From Komagataella phaffii GS115 (lineage: Eukaryota > Ascomycota > Pichiomycetes > Pichiales > Pichiaceae), in assembly GCF_000027005.1 (NCBI RefSeq), contig NC_012965.1, positions 124,001 through 188,000 of the forward strand: a DNA stretch of 64,000 nucleotides, written 5' to 3'. The notes under the pieces were generated by a model, which saw only the letters and a list, made by a program, of their open reading frames with translations, had not been told where the DNA came from and searched no databases. The position numbers and the translations under genes were made by a program. Within the stretch, counting starts at the first letter, position 1; every line of letters begins with the position of its first letter. This document shows, piece after piece, positions 1-9,921 of the stretch.

Positions 1-170
1 CTGTCTTATAATTTTCTTTTCGTAGTCTTGTCGTTCAGAAAACTAGGTCGTGCACTAAAGCAAAAGCTTTGAGTGCCTTCGCGAATGTTCCCTCTCAATC
101 CTCACAAGCTCCAGGTCAAAAAAAATTTCAATTATACCAGGGAATCTCTGTACACATCAACTAAGACAAC

Positions 171-769
171 AGTAAGTAACACAACGCAGGCAACTCTGCC
201 AGAGAACACAGCAAATGAATCAGATGTCCAGTACTAACACAGTTCCTCCAGTGTCTCAATACAAAGAATTCGAAGTTATTGGCCGTCGTCTGCCCACTGA
301 GACCGTTCCAGAGCCAAAGTTGTACCGTATGACCATCTTTGCTAAGAACGAAACTATTGCTAAGTCTCGTTACTGGTACTTCTTGCAGAAGCTGCACAAG
401 GTCAAGAGAGCTTCTGGTGAGATCGTCGCCATCAAGGAAGTCCTTGAGGAGCGTCCAACTGAGGTTAAGACTTTCGGTATCTGGATTAGATACGACTCTA
501 GATCCGGTACTCACAACATGTACAAGGAATACCGTGATGTTACCAGAGTTGGTGCTGTCCAAGGAATGTATCAGGACTTGGCTTCCAGACACAGAGCTAG
601 ATTTAGATCTATCCACATTCTGAAGGTTGTTGAGTTGACTAACGACGACGACATCAAGCGTCAATACGTCAGACAATTCTTGGAGAAGGATCTGAAATTC
701 CCATTGCCACACAGAGTTCCTAAGACTCAGGCACTTTATGCTTCTAAGCGTCCATCCACTTTCTACTAA
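171..769 (+). CDS. RPL20: 60S ribosomal protein L20 (eL20), spliced, start codon split by intron
   Basis: This is a large-subunit ribosomal protein of the eL20 (L18a) family. The exon-2 reading frame contains [45 protein letters not shown] and a C-terminal KRPSTFY, all hallmarks of the family. An ATG at 215 is open in frame, but it lies inside a clear intron: donor GTAAGT at 172, branch TACTAAC at 232-238, acceptor CAG ending at 251. Splicing joins A171 to TG at 252-253, which makes ATG followed by SQYKEFEV. That start gives 172 residues, the length I recall for the S. cerevisiae protein, and aligns with its N terminus. Exons are therefore 171 and 252-769. The gene converges on ASK1. Codon use is strongly biased, as expected for a ribosomal protein gene. 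Confidence 0.93.
172..251 (+). other. RPL20 intron inside the initiation codon
   Basis: An 80-nt intron has donor GTAAGT (172-177), branch point TACTAAC (232-238) and acceptor CCAG ending at 251. It interrupts the initiation codon after its first base. A nearer AG at 241-242 lies too close to the branch point and would not give the conserved N terminus. Confidence 0.88.
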
Positions 770-897
770 GTGGTTAAAAGGTGCTTTAGTTGGGAAGGAG
801 AATTAAGATAAGAACGACAAAAGAGAATCACAAGTCTGATAGTATATAATCAAATTGAAACTATTTGCCTGTCTAAAAGTTGCTTGCTATGTAAAAT

Positions 898-2043
898 TTA
901 TTTAGAATCTGCGTATTTTCCTGGTATCTTCTTCAACGTTGTGTCTTCTATCTCTGTAGATTCTGGAAGCTCAATTTCGTCGAACAACTGCTCTTTCTGA
1001 GTAGATTCCGACATCTTCTTCGTTTCTACTGATATCTGAGGAGCTACCATGAAGGACTCGTCTTGATCATCATCTACTTGTCGCAATGGTGAGCTAGGCA
1101 TTGAAAGTCTCAAGTCTGATTGAAGCTGGGGAGGTTCAGGAGCATTAAAGGGTGACGAATCATATTGAGGTGCTTTCCTTACTTTATGTTCGCTCCGCCT
1201 CTTTGGTGTTCTGCTATTCACTATTGGTGTATTCTCTCGCTTCTTGGGAGTCATTTGTACCTGCCAAACATTATCCAAGGCACGATGCATGAACATCAAC
1301 TTGTTTCGCTGTTCTTCCTGAGCTTGCTGTAGTTTTGAAGAGTCAAAAATGGAGCTTGTTGTTGGTTGATCTGGGTTTTGTGTTTGTTTATTCGGGCTCG
1401 TATCTTTTTCTGAGCTCAGTTCCTTTGGTGCTTTGAGATGGTGATATGTAGGAGAAGGTGGATCTAAAGACACAGAAGCAGTATTATCGTCAAATTGGAA
1501 GCTTCTCCCTGTTTTGTTAGGAGTAGAATTCTTGATTCTCGTTGGGAATGACTCCGTCATTGTATCATCATCGGGACCACGTTTCTGTTCAAATATCCGA
1601 TGGGATTCTCTATACCTTTTTTGTATGTCGTCAGTAGTGTGATTTGAAACAGCACCCGTATTTCCATCGTCATTGAACTCCTTTGCGGAATCCTTTCCTG
1701 TATTTACGGAATTCTTGTTGTGCAGAGTGGAATCATCATAGGATTCCATTGCTTCATCATAACCGGATAACTGCACATTAGCACTGGCCTCAAAAAAAGA
1801 CTTCCAAACCTTAACACCCTGCCAAACGCCCTGAGAAGCTGCGCCGTACCGACGCATCACAGGTATTATGGAGTCGTTGATTATTCTATTAGTTTTTGTT
1901 AAGTCACTGTCTATTTGTTGAAGAGTCAGAGTAAGCTCTTGCTCCAAGTTTTCAAGCTCCATAGTTTTCTGCTGCGTTTCATTTTGATCAGAATAACTAG
2001 GCGGTATAAATATTGACCGCCGTGTACTTTTCTCCTTACTCAT
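898..2043 (-). CDS. ASK1: DASH/Dam1 complex subunit Ask1
   Basis: This is a 381-residue subunit of the DASH/Dam1 ring, which couples kinetochores to spindle microtubules. The diagnostic N-terminal domain (about residues 27-95) reads ELENLEQELTLTLQQID, then IIPVMRRYG, WQGVKVWKSFFEASANV and LSGYDEA, as in the Ask1 family. The rest is low-complexity and Ser/Thr-rich. It has many S/T-P sites (SPTYHH, NTPIVNSRTPKRR, SSPLRQ) that would suit CDK and Ipl1-type phosphorylation; that is known for the family and only inferred here. The ATG at 2043 is the first in frame. The gene is divergent from MDM35, which starts 162 bp away, and converges on RPL20. Confidence 0.9.
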   Translation of the reverse strand: MSKEKSTRRSIFIPPSYSDQNETQQKTMELENLEQELTLTLQQIDSDLTKTNRIINDSIIPVMRRYGAASQGVWQGVKVWKSFFEASANVQLSGYDEAMESYDDSTLHNKNSVNTGKDSAKEFNDDGNTGAVSNHTTDDIQKRYRESHRIFEQKRGPDDDTMTESFPTRIKNSTPNKTGRSFQFDDNTASVSLDPPSPTYHHLKAPKELSSEKDTSPNKQTQNPDQPTTSSIFDSSKLQQAQEEQRNKLMFMHRALDNVWQVQMTPKKRENTPIVNSRTPKRRSEHKVRKAPQYDSSPFNAPEPPQLQSDLRLSMPSSPLRQVDDDQDESFMVAPQISVETKKMSESTQKEQLFDEIELPESTEIEDTTLKKIPGKYADSK

Positions 2044-2205
2044 TTCCCTGGTGTATGGAGATATCTGCCTGAATCAATGGACTGCGTGATTACGCGTTTC
2101 CCTGTATTGAGATCACACTCTCCGATATTGAAACAGGTACACGACTAAATTTGTAACCTCTCTCCATCACTGATTGACAATTCAGTAATCGTCTTCTGCT
2201 GTAGT

Positions 2206-2521
2206 ATGGGCAACGCAATGTCACAAAGTGTAGCACCAGAGTGTACAGAACTGAAAAACAAATACGATTCCTGCTTTAACAGTTGGTACACGGATAAATT
2301 CTTGCAAGGAAAGAGCCTCCAGAACGAATGTGAGGGATTATGGGATGACTACAGGGAATGTCTGGAAGTAAGTGTCGAATATTTTAAATTTTAGTTAACG
2401 GACTGCTAACATTCAACAGGCCTATTTGATTAAAAAAGGAATCAAACCTATGGTGGATGAGACTGCAAAGGATGCTCCATTTGAAGAAAAAGGAGAGCTT
2501 CAATCAAAAGAGAAGAAATGA
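2206..2521 (+). CDS. MDM35: Mitochondrial intermembrane-space protein Mdm35, spliced
   Basis: This is a TRIAP1/Mdm35-family twin CX9C protein. In yeast it partners the lipid-transfer proteins Ups1/Ups2 in the intermembrane space and is imported by the Mia40 pathway. The two motifs are visible at C13-x9-C23 and C42-x9-C52, around KYDSCFNSWYTDKFLQGK. The unspliced frame stops at 2394, but there is a donor GTAAGT at 2368, a branch TGCTAAC at 2404-2410 and an acceptor CAG ending at 2419. Exons 2206-2367 and 2420-2521 give 87 residues, close to the 86 I recall for yeast. The tail after the splice is Lys/Glu-rich. The gene converges on VPS71 with a 64-bp gap. Confidence 0.9.
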
Positions 2522-2585
2522 AAAATTAATGACTAAAACCCTTTACCTGTATATATTATTTATTAATTCTATGCGATCAATACTT

Positions 2586-3149
2586 TTACCACGTACATCT
2601 CGTTTCCTCATGAGTTCTTCCGCAACTTACGCTGCAAAATCTGGCTCCACATTTGACACATGTAGCGGGAGCATTGTTACCGCAAATGGAACACAGCTTT
2701 TTCAAATGTCTTCTGTTACTGGGAACTGTAGTTGCTTTGAAAATTTTCATTAATTGGGGATCAACTTCCTCAACGTAATTCACCAATGTTTTTCGACTGG
2801 CCAGAATTCTTTTAGTGGATGCTGTTTCGCCTGGCTTCAATCGTCTATGCTTAGTAAATGCTTCTAGACCACTCTTGGGGATCTCTATCTTGGCTTGTTC
2901 ATTGTAATTCTCTCTATTCAGTTCTTCAAATCGCTTATTTGAGGCCTTTTCCTCGGCTTGCGTGGTTGGCACTGTGTTTCCATGAGCTTGTGCTTCCAGT
3001 GATTGGAAATTATAATTTACACGGGAACTCCTCTTCGTCCCACTTGAGGGACCAGCGGTGGTCCTTGACGTACCAGAGGCAGGTTTGTATATTGAAGAAA
3101 AATATGAATCAGGGTCAGAACCTCTTGGTATTTCAGATACTCTGTACAT
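2586..3149 (-). CDS. VPS71: SWR1 complex HIT-type zinc finger subunit (Vps71/Swc6)
   Basis: The 187-residue protein ends in a HIT-type zinc finger: CSICGN-x4-CVKCG-x3-CS-x2-C-x3-HEETRC at about residues 152-186. A C-terminal HIT finger after a charged region with a YNFQSLEAQ segment is the architecture of Vps71/Swc6. That protein belongs to the SWR1 remodeller, which exchanges H2A for H2A.Z. The protein is shorter than the S. cerevisiae one (about 280 residues), mostly because the N-terminal linker is reduced. Other HIT-finger proteins (Hit1, Bcd1) carry the finger at the N terminus, so they fit less well. The gene is divergent from ARH1, with 110 bp between the start codons. Confidence 0.8.
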   Translation of the reverse strand: MYRVSEIPRGSDPDSYFSSIYKPASGTSRTTAGPSSGTKRSSRVNYNFQSLEAQAHGNTVPTTQAEEKASNKRFEELNRENYNEQAKIEIPKSGLEAFTKHRRLKPGETASTKRILASRKTLVNYVEEVDPQLMKIFKATTVPSNRRHLKKLCSICGNNAPATCVKCGARFCSVSCGRTHEETRCTW

Positions 3150-3259
3150 TGTATCTATTTCTATAGTTGGTTGATTATTATGGACTGTGTGTTAGAATAT
3201 CTGTCTCTCATTCATTCGCGGATTTTATTCAGTCACCTCTCTTACTTCACCAGTTGACC

Positions 3260-4649
3260 ATGATCAGACAGTTTGTCAGGTTTTATTCGCAAAAAGTGGC
3301 CATTGTTGGCTCTGGTCCTGCAGGATTCTACACTGCTTTGCGATTATTGAAGGATCCATCTACAAAAAATAAATGTAGACATCTTTGAAAAGCTGCCTGT
3401 TCCTTACGGCTTGTCCCGATTCGGGGTGGCTCCGGACCATCCAGAGGTAAAGGAATGCCAAACAAGATTCGAAGAGGTAGCTCACGACAAGCGTTTCAAC
3501 TTTTATGGTAACGTCGATATTGGCAAAGATGTCTCAATTGAGATGCTAAAGGATAACTACAATGCTGTCATTTTTGCCTATGGGTGCAGCGAGGACAATA
3601 AGCTTAATATCAAAGGTGCCGATCATAAAGGTGTCATAAGTTCTCGTCAATTTGTTGGCTGGTACAACGGTGTCTTTGATTTGCAAGATCTTAATCCTCC
3701 GTTAGAGAAGGCGCGTCGTGTTGTGATTATAGGCAATGGAAACGTCGCACTCGATCTTACACGAGTACTTTTAGGTCCTGTGGATCCACTATGGAAATCC
3801 ACAGATATAACGGCTAAAGCAATTTCCAAGTTAAAAGAGTCAAAAGTGGAACATGTAACTATCGTCGGAAGAAGAGGGTTGCTACAAAGTGCCTTCACCA
3901 ATAAAGAACTGAAGGAGTTGATAGATATGCATTCAATTGGAGTAGGGTTTAAAGGTGTCTCTGAAGATCATATTGCTCCTTTTGCCCCACTTGCAAAAAA
4001 TCTGGGGAGAGTACAAAAGAGAAGGTTGGATCTTCTTACTAAGTACTTTCAAAAAGTCAAGAATAGCACCAAAACTGCATGTACCAAGGAATGGGAGTTA
4101 CAGTATCTACTTTCTCCCAAAGAGATTATTGCCAAAGATGACCAACTTCTATCCAAAGTAGTGTTTGAACACAACGTATTAGTTCAGCCTGATATAGATG
4201 TTCCGGTGTCAATAGAGCCGACGGGTGAATTCACTGAGCTACCCGCAGACCTATTAATATACTCTACGGGTTACAAAGGATCTGCCATCCAAGGCTTGAT
4301 TGAGGCGGGAATTCCCTTCAACGAGAAAAAGGGATATATTCCAAACAAAGATGGTAGGGTATCGCCGGGAATTTATGCATCAGGATGGATCAGAAGGGGT
4401 GCTACTGGAGCCATTGCATCTACTATGATGGATGCATTTTTCGTGGCGGAGACAGTGTTAAGTGACTTGGACAACTCTTCAACTGAAAAACATGGATTGG
4501 GCCACTACATAAGCAAGCAGAATAAGCCAGTAGTAACATGGCAAGACTGGGAAAAAATACAGCAACACGAGTCCGAAGCGGGAACCTCACTGGGCAAGAC
4601 CAGAGAAAAACTCACCACAATTGATCAAGTGTTGGAACTCATCAAATGA
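3260..4649 (+). CDS. ARH1: Mitochondrial NADPH:adrenodoxin (ferredoxin) reductase, with apparent 1-nt frame break
   Basis: This flavoprotein reduces the mitochondrial ferredoxin Yah1 for Fe-S cluster and haem A synthesis. The frame from 3260 opens with a short basic presequence (MIRQFVRFYSQ), then the FAD dinucleotide fold VAIVGSGPAGFYTA. It runs off frame in a run of six A (3364-3369) and stops at 3388. The next frame resumes the family sequence exactly (VDIFEKLPVPYGLSRFGVAP) and continues to 4649. That part includes the NADP fold VVIIGNGNVALDLTR, VTIVGRRG and the C-terminal GWIRRGATGAI. Counting one A fewer gives about 462 residues. ARH1 is essential in S. cerevisiae, so a sequence error is likelier than a dead gene. 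No intron signals bracket the break. Confidence 0.85.
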
Positions 4650-4695
4650 CATAAAATAGACCTTTCTGCATTCTAATACATAGCATAAATTTTCT

Positions 4696-5052
4696 CTAAT
4701 GTTCACCTTTGTGATGGCGCAAGTGGTAGTAGTATTCTAAGGAGTAACCGAAAAGAATAACACCTAAAGCCAAGTGCAACAATGGCTTAGCTGAAGCGTT
4801 TCCGTCGTTGAAGTACTTCTCTCCGTATTTTCCAATTGGCGAAGAAGCTTTAGGGAAAGAGGCTTGGCCTTGAGGAAGAGCCTTGTAGAACTTGACGACC
4901 TCCTGGATCTTCTTAGCGTGAGGGTTGGATCCCAGGTTCTAATTGAAAGTTAGTATATCAAAGCGGAAGAGCCATAGACGTTAACTTACCTTTGCGGAAG
5001 CGATCTTTGGAGGGATCAAAGTGGATAGTTTTCTTCTAATGACAAAGGACAT
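4696..5052 (-). CDS. ATP17: F1Fo ATP synthase subunit f, spliced
   Basis: Subunit f is a membrane-stalk component of the mitochondrial ATP synthase. Exon 1 (5052-4990) encodes 21 residues ending [12 protein letters not shown], a presequence-like N terminus. Donor GTAAGT starts at 4989, a TACTAAC branch point follows, and the acceptor ends at 4939 (51-nt intron). Exon 2 (4938-4696) encodes [20 protein letters not shown], then [17 protein letters not shown], a single membrane segment ([20 protein letters not shown]) and RHHKGEH. The spliced product is 101 residues, the length I recall for the S. cerevisiae protein, and all blocks match it. No unspliced frame covers the gene. It converges on ARH1 with a 46-bp gap. 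Confidence 0.92.
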
Positions 5053-5234
5053 GTTCAATGAATGAAGGAGCTGTTCCGTATTGTTGGTTTTCAAGGGTGA
5101 ATTAGATTCGATTGGGCGAGAGCGACGGAGGAGTGATCAAGACACTACTAGGGGAGAAGGGAAAACCAATGATTATGTAATATTGGTGGGTGTACGACCT
5201 CAACAAAGTTCGTTATTTTTGGTATTATAACTAT

Positions 5235-5518
5235 CTAGGCCCTTGCGATATATAGAACTATAGAGTTAGTAGTCGTTCTAATAAGATGGAGGATAGAAGA
5301 GAGTACTTACCATTGGTGCCTCTAATGAATACATCTCCATAAGTTTTCGTTGTTTCACCCTTGTATTTCCCTACTGTATTTTCCAAGGCAACGTTCATGA
5401 AACCGTCGATGGACTGTAGAGCGCCATGACACTCCGTACCATCTCTCATTTTGACAACCACCTTCTCGCCTGTTATCCTGGACAAGAACTCGGATGGGTC
5501 AACTCTTGCGGTGGACAT
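5235..5518 (-). CDS. LSM6: U6 snRNA-associated Sm-like protein LSm6, spliced
   Basis: LSm6 is a subunit of the LSm2-8 ring on U6 snRNA and of the cytoplasmic LSm1-7 ring in mRNA decay. The Sm1 motif (EFLSRITGEKVVVKMRDGTE, then GALQSIDGFMNVALENT) and the start of Sm2 (GDVFIRGTN) are plain in exon 1 (5518-5311). The unspliced frame then runs into non-family sequence, because a donor GTAAGT starts at 5310. A TACTAAC branch and an acceptor ending at 5258 follow (53-nt intron). Exon 2 (5257-5235) adds VLYIARA, completing Sm2. The product has 76 residues. The gene is divergent from TUL1, with 168 bp between starts. Confidence 0.92.
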
Positions 5519-5686
5519 TTTTTCACTTTATGTACGAGCGGTGAAAAGAGAAACCTGTGTATACCAGCTACACCGTTTGAGAGAATCATACCTTTAGCGA
5601 TTTTGATATTGGACTCTCACACGACCCTGGAGAGATCTACTTGTTTCGTACGTTTAGCCACCTAGCTTCTCCATCTTCAACATCAG

Positions 5687-8002
5687 ATGAATGTTGACAG
5701 GGCTCAGATAATATTTTTTCTGATCCTCTTCTTCCTATTACTAGGTCCAAATGGGGGTAATGATTTATCCAATGAGAACAGGAATAAAGTTATTTCTTTC
5801 AAGCAATTTAAGGAAGATATTCAGCATTCGAACGAGGTACTTCGCAATAGCACATGGGAAGAGGGTTACGGAGATCTAGCAGGATTTTCAGTATCTTATC
5901 AAGATGCATTGGACGGTTTGAATCGTTCGTCTCCCATCAACGATAATTTTACAGAAGATCAAAAGTATTCTATTCTACCTAACGAGATCAGTGAACTTGC
6001 CATGGATATCTGGAGTGCGGAAGAGGGCACAAAAAAAATTCGGTCGGGCTCTTTTCCGCTAAATGTCTCTGGTACGCTACGAGGCCAATTCCATAATTCC
6101 AACAAATCATTCACTCGTATACCCATGGTGTTACCTCCATTTTACAACTATAGCCACCCTTTACAAGTGATGGTACAACCAACAACAGAATTCGATGATC
6201 CAACCCCTACACCAATAGAGGAAAAAGAGTCTGACATAAATGGAAATATCACCGACTTTGAGGGCGATCTGATGATAAGAATAGGCTCGTTAGATGAGTA
6301 CACTTCAATTAATGAGTATTGCAAGGATACTACAGTTATGTCACTAGAGGTCGAGGCAAATGATTTTGACGAATTGCATCAGCATAAACTGAATCTGATT
6401 GGTCTTTACCACCAGAATTCTGGAAATTTGGTCGCTACCACTCGTACTGGAAAGTTTGATGGAGTGCATGCATTACCCCACCTCACTCTTTATCAAGAAT
6501 TGTTCAATCAGAGTAAGAATGCAATGATTCAAAGGACAAATAAAACCCACTTAGAAGATTTAGAAATATCAACTATGGATTATTTCAGAGAAACCTCGGA
6601 TAACTGTGAGCATGTCATGTATTTGCATTTTGAGAGTACTGGTCTCTCTAAAGATGAACTACGTCAAATTGACGATGAATTATTTACCCCAATTGGAAGA
6701 CCTCATAAGAAAATACCCCCAGTGAAGGTAACATCTGGTTTGTTGTATTCTCCTGATTGTGGTATATCTATAAATTTTGATGAAATTGTTGGGCCAAGAA
6801 AGGAAGTACAAGAACAAAGATTGCGAAATGTCATTCTATCCGGTATAGTGATTCTCTTTGTCCAAATCTTCTTTTCCGTTCAACAAATGAGTGCCACAAC
6901 GACACCATCTACCATATCGAGAATCTCTTTCTCCACACTTGCTATTTTGAATCTCATTGATGGATCATTAAGCATATTATACGCACTCTGTTCTGTGGTT
7001 TATGAAAGATTATACCTACCGATTACAGTGAGTGCGTTTCTCTCGTTTACCCTGGCAAGTGTCTTTGAAATGAGGTATATGATATCGATTTATCTATCTC
7101 AAATGAACGAAAGAAATGTTAGCATGAGAACAGCGTTACAAGGAACACCGGTTGATAACATCAACGAAACTCAACCACTAGTTGACAACAATGAGACAAT
7201 TCTACCCACGACCCAGGCACCAACAACGACCCCACAGCAACAAAACCTTAGGCCTACTATCCTAGAAGATGAGCAAACTGTCAGTGGTCAAATTTACACT
7301 AGGTTTTTCTTTTTCTTGATCGCATTTACATTTTTGATTCTTAACGCCATTCTTTGGCCAAGAAAATCCAGGCTGATCTTTGAGTATATTACAGTTTTTG
7401 CTTTGAGTTCGTTTTGGGTACCCCAAGTTTACAGGAATGTTTATAGAGGGACCAGAAAATCATTTAATTGGGGCTTTGTTATTGGAACATCTATCCTAAG
7501 AGTTCTTCCTGTTGGTTATGTGTGTCTTTACAAGCATAATGTGTTTTATCATCACTATGATCCAATCTTTTTCATTGTCATTGTATCATGGTTGGGTTTA
7601 CAAATCCTCGTTCTCCAGTTGCAAGAATTCCTGGGACCAAGATTCTTTGTTCCAGATAAGATGCTACCTGCTGCCTATGATTATCATCCTGTTCTGACTG
7701 AATCTGATCTTGAAAATGGGTTTGGCGCATCTGAAGAGGAGGGACATCATGTCACACATGAGGATGGCCATTGTGTTGTAGATTGTGCTATCTGCATGAG
7801 TGAGCTTAAAGTCCCTGTTGTATCTAGAAAGGGTCTAGGAAATGAAGAATCCACCGAGCATTCAAATATTCCAGGAATTTTATCCAGAAGAGTATACATG
7901 GTTACACCATGTAGGCATTTATTCCACTCCGAGTGTCTTGAATCATGGATGCAATACAAACTTCAATGCCCTGTTTGCAGAAATCCTTTACCCCCACTAT
8001 GA
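5687..8002 (+). CDS. TUL1: Golgi/endosomal transmembrane RING ubiquitin ligase (Dsc complex)
   Basis: The 771-residue protein has a signal/anchor helix (residues 8-20, IIFFLILFFLLLG) and a long lumenal region with many N-x-S/T sites. Several membrane segments follow from about residue 382. The C terminus is a cytosolic RING-H2 finger that starts at C700: CAICMS, MVTPCRHLFHSECLESWMQ, CPVCRNPLPPL. This is the architecture of Tul1, the E3 of the Dsc complex, which ubiquitinates membrane proteins with exposed polar transmembrane segments for sorting or degradation. Length is close to the yeast protein (about 758). A Thr/Pro/Gln-rich loop (about 490-530) separates two membrane clusters. Confidence 0.9.
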   Translation: MNVDRAQIIFFLILFFLLLGPNGGNDLSNENRNKVISFKQFKEDIQHSNEVLRNSTWEEGYGDLAGFSVSYQDALDGLNRSSPINDNFTEDQKYSILPNEISELAMDIWSAEEGTKKIRSGSFPLNVSGTLRGQFHNSNKSFTRIPMVLPPFYNYSHPLQVMVQPTTEFDDPTPTPIEEKESDINGNITDFEGDLMIRIGSLDEYTSINEYCKDTTVMSLEVEANDFDELHQHKLNLIGLYHQNSGNLVATTRTGKFDGVHALPHLTLYQELFNQSKNAMIQRTNKTHLEDLEISTMDYFRETSDNCEHVMYLHFESTGLSKDELRQIDDELFTPIGRPHKKIPPVKVTSGLLYSPDCGISINFDEIVGPRKEVQEQRLRNVILSGIVILFVQIFFSVQQMSATTTPSTISRISFSTLAILNLIDGSLSILYALCSVVYERLYLPITVSAFLSFTLASVFEMRYMISIYLSQMNERNVSMRTALQGTPVDNINETQPLVDNNETILPTTQAPTTTPQQQNLRPTILEDEQTVSGQIYTRFFFFLIAFTFLILNAILWPRKSRLIFEYITVFALSSFWVPQVYRNVYRGTRKSFNWGFVIGTSILRVLPVGYVCLYKHNVFYHHYDPIFFIVIVSWLGLQILVLQLQEFLGPRFFVPDKMLPAAYDYHPVLTESDLENGFGASEEEGHHVTHEDGHCVVDCAICMSELKVPVVSRKGLGNEESTEHSNIPGILSRRVYMVTPCRHLFHSECLESWMQYKLQCPVCRNPLPPL

Positions 8003-8172
8003 ATGTACTGCTTAATCTAAAATAGCTATTTACATACTAATAATAGTCTAATTTGGTCATTGGTAAGAGAATAATCTTTAATAGTGTGTACGTTCAGAAA
8101 ACAACAATGCGAGAGTATATCTCAAATCTCGCTCATTTACATTTTGACTCATACATTTTATTTCAGTCAGCA

Positions 8173-8910
8173 ATGGCATCATCTAGGACCATAAAGGCAT
8201 GTCTTTTTGACATGGATGGTCTGCTCATCAACAGTGAGGATATCTACACCATATCCCTTACAAAAGTACTGGAAACTTATGGCAAACCCCCTCTTACTTG
8301 GGATCTTAAGATCAAGCTTCAAGGAAGACCAGGTCCCTCTGCTTCCAAGCTGGTAATCGAACATTATGATCTGCCTCTGACTCCGGAGGAATTGTTTGCA
8401 AAAACCACTGCTGTACAGATGGACCTTTGGCCCACTGTCAAATTTCTACCTGGTGCTTTGGAGTTATTGCAGTATCTTGACACGAAGAAAATACCTTTTG
8501 CTTTAGCAACTTCATCGCATAAACTGAACTACGATAGGAAAACTGGGCATTTACAACACGGATTTGATCTGTTTCGACATCATATTGTCACAGGGGATGA
8601 TTCTAGAATCCCTCCTGGTAAAGGCAAACCTTTTCCTGATATCTGGTTTGCAGCATTAGAAAGCTTGAATAAAGAACGAAAACAGCATGGCCAAGATACA
8701 ATAGATATTACAGAGTGTTTAGTCTTTGAGGACGGTGTTCCGGGTGTCGAAGCAGGGAAGGCTTCTGGTGCATACGTGATCTGGGTTCCAGATGAAAGGG
8801 CACTAAAAGTTCTTGCGGGCAAAGAGAAAGAAATAATAGGAGAAAATAACGAACATGGAATAATCCTGAAGTCTTTAGAAGCTTTCGACAAGACCATGCT
8901 TGGTTCCTAG
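8173..8910 (+). CDS. HAD-superfamily phosphatase (YKL033W-A / HDHD1-like)
   Basis: This is a haloacid-dehalogenase-type phosphohydrolase. Motif I is CLFDMDGLLINSEDIYT with the nucleophile and acid Asp residues in DMD. Motif II is ALATSSHK. The metal-binding motif is CLVFEDGVPGVEAGKASGA, near residue 190. The closest relatives I recognise are S. cerevisiae YKL033W-A and animal HDHD1 (pseudouridine 5'-phosphatase); the substrate here is not determined. The start at 8173 (MASSRTIKACLF) gives 245 residues, like the family. An in-frame ATG at 8107 would add 22 residues with no family match. A weak intron-like pair (GTAAGA at 8063, TTTCAG ending at 8166) would remove it. The gene converges on PRS3. 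Confidence 0.8.
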   Translation: MASSRTIKACLFDMDGLLINSEDIYTISLTKVLETYGKPPLTWDLKIKLQGRPGPSASKLVIEHYDLPLTPEELFAKTTAVQMDLWPTVKFLPGALELLQYLDTKKIPFALATSSHKLNYDRKTGHLQHGFDLFRHHIVTGDDSRIPPGKGKPFPDIWFAALESLNKERKQHGQDTIDITECLVFEDGVPGVEAGKASGAYVIWVPDERALKVLAGKEKEIIGENNEHGIILKSLEAFDKTMLGS

Positions 8911-8958
8911 GGAGTAATCATAATATAAATATGTATGGATTTCTAATTTTTTCTTCTC

Positions 8959-9921
8959 TTACAAAGTAGCATTTCTAAACAAGTAGGAAATACTCTCTCC
9001 GTTGTGCAACCTTCTGATACTCTCAGCTAAAACTCCGCTGATATCAATGGTATCCAATCTGGGGCACTGTGGTAATTTCTCTTCAAAGGGAACTGTGTTC
9101 GTACAAACCACTCTGTCTAGGTTAGAGTTGTTAATATTCTTGATGGCATTTCCAGATAGAATCCCATGCGTGACAATAGCAATAACCTTCTTAGCTCCAT
9201 TGTCTAGTAGAACCTCAGCAGCTTTAGCTAAAGTTCCACAAGTATCGGCCATATCATCTACAATGATGCAAACTTTATCCGTGACATCACCAACCAATAC
9301 CATTCGTGAAACTTCATTGGCGCGGGCTCTTTCTTTGTGTATCAGGGCAAAGTTCAAGTCCAATCGATCAGCTAAGCCTGCAGCTCTTTTTGCTCCTCCA
9401 GCGTCAGGAGAAATTATAATGGCTTCATCGATATTGACAGTTTCACGAATATACTTCACCACACTTGGCTCAGCATAAAGGTTATCAACAGGAATATCAA
9501 AGAACCCTTGGATTTGAGAGGCATGGAGATCCATGGTCACCACATGGTCACACCCTGCCGTAGTCAACATATCAGCCATCAGTTTAGCGGTAATAGGAGC
9601 TCGTGATTTGTCTTTCCTATCCTGCCTGGCATAAGGAAAGTTTGGCAATATCGCCGTGATTCTTCTTGCTGAAGCTGTTTTACAGGCGTTAATCATAATC
9701 AATAATTCGATGACCTTATCATTGACAATACCAGAACCAATTTGCATTATGATGAAAATATCCTCGTCTCTGATAGATTCACCTATTGAGAAGGAGACTT
9801 CCTTGTTGGAATCTCTTTTAATGGCAACATTCGTAAGTGGTGTGCCTAATCTCTTGGAGACCAACTCTGCCAATGCATAGTGGGTGTCACTGGCAAGAAG
9901 TTTGATAGAATTTGTAGCCAT
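8959..9921 (-). CDS. PRS3: Ribose-phosphate pyrophosphokinase (PRPP synthetase) subunit
   Basis: The enzyme makes 5-phosphoribosyl-1-pyrophosphate from ribose 5-phosphate and ATP for purine, pyrimidine, His and Trp synthesis. The 320 residues include the flexible loop [14 protein letters not shown], the PRPP-synthase signature [20 protein letters not shown], and the PRPP-binding loop [14 protein letters not shown]. Length and the N terminus ([21 protein letters not shown]) fit Prs3 better than Prs2/Prs4. Yeast enzymes act as hetero-oligomers, so a partner such as Prs1 is expected elsewhere. It is followed upstream by about 300 bp without a gene, then ETP1 on the same strand. Confidence 0.9.
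   Translation of the reverse strand: MATNSIKLLASDTHYALAELVSKRLGTPLTNVAIKRDSNKEVSFSIGESIRDEDIFIIMQIGSGIVNDKVIELLIMINACKTASARRITAILPNFPYARQDRKDKSRAPITAKLMADMLTTAGCDHVVTMDLHASQIQGFFDIPVDNLYAEPSVVKYIRETVNIDEAIIISPDAGGAKRAAGLADRLDLNFALIHKERARANEVSRMVLVGDVTDKVCIIVDDMADTCGTLAKAAEVLLDNGAKKVIAIVTHGILSGNAIKNINNSNLDRVVCTNTVPFEEKLPQCPRLDTIDISGVLAESIRRLHNGESISYLFRNATL

Noticed and set aside
161..712. 183-codon minus-strand frame opposite RPL20
   Set aside because: It is the mirror of a highly biased ribosomal protein gene and has no family features; such antisense frames are common opposite biased codons.
3300..3411. Intron as the explanation of the ARH1 frame change
   Set aside because: No GTAAGT/GTATGT-like donor or branch point is placed to join the frames, and the family sequence is continuous with no residues to remove.
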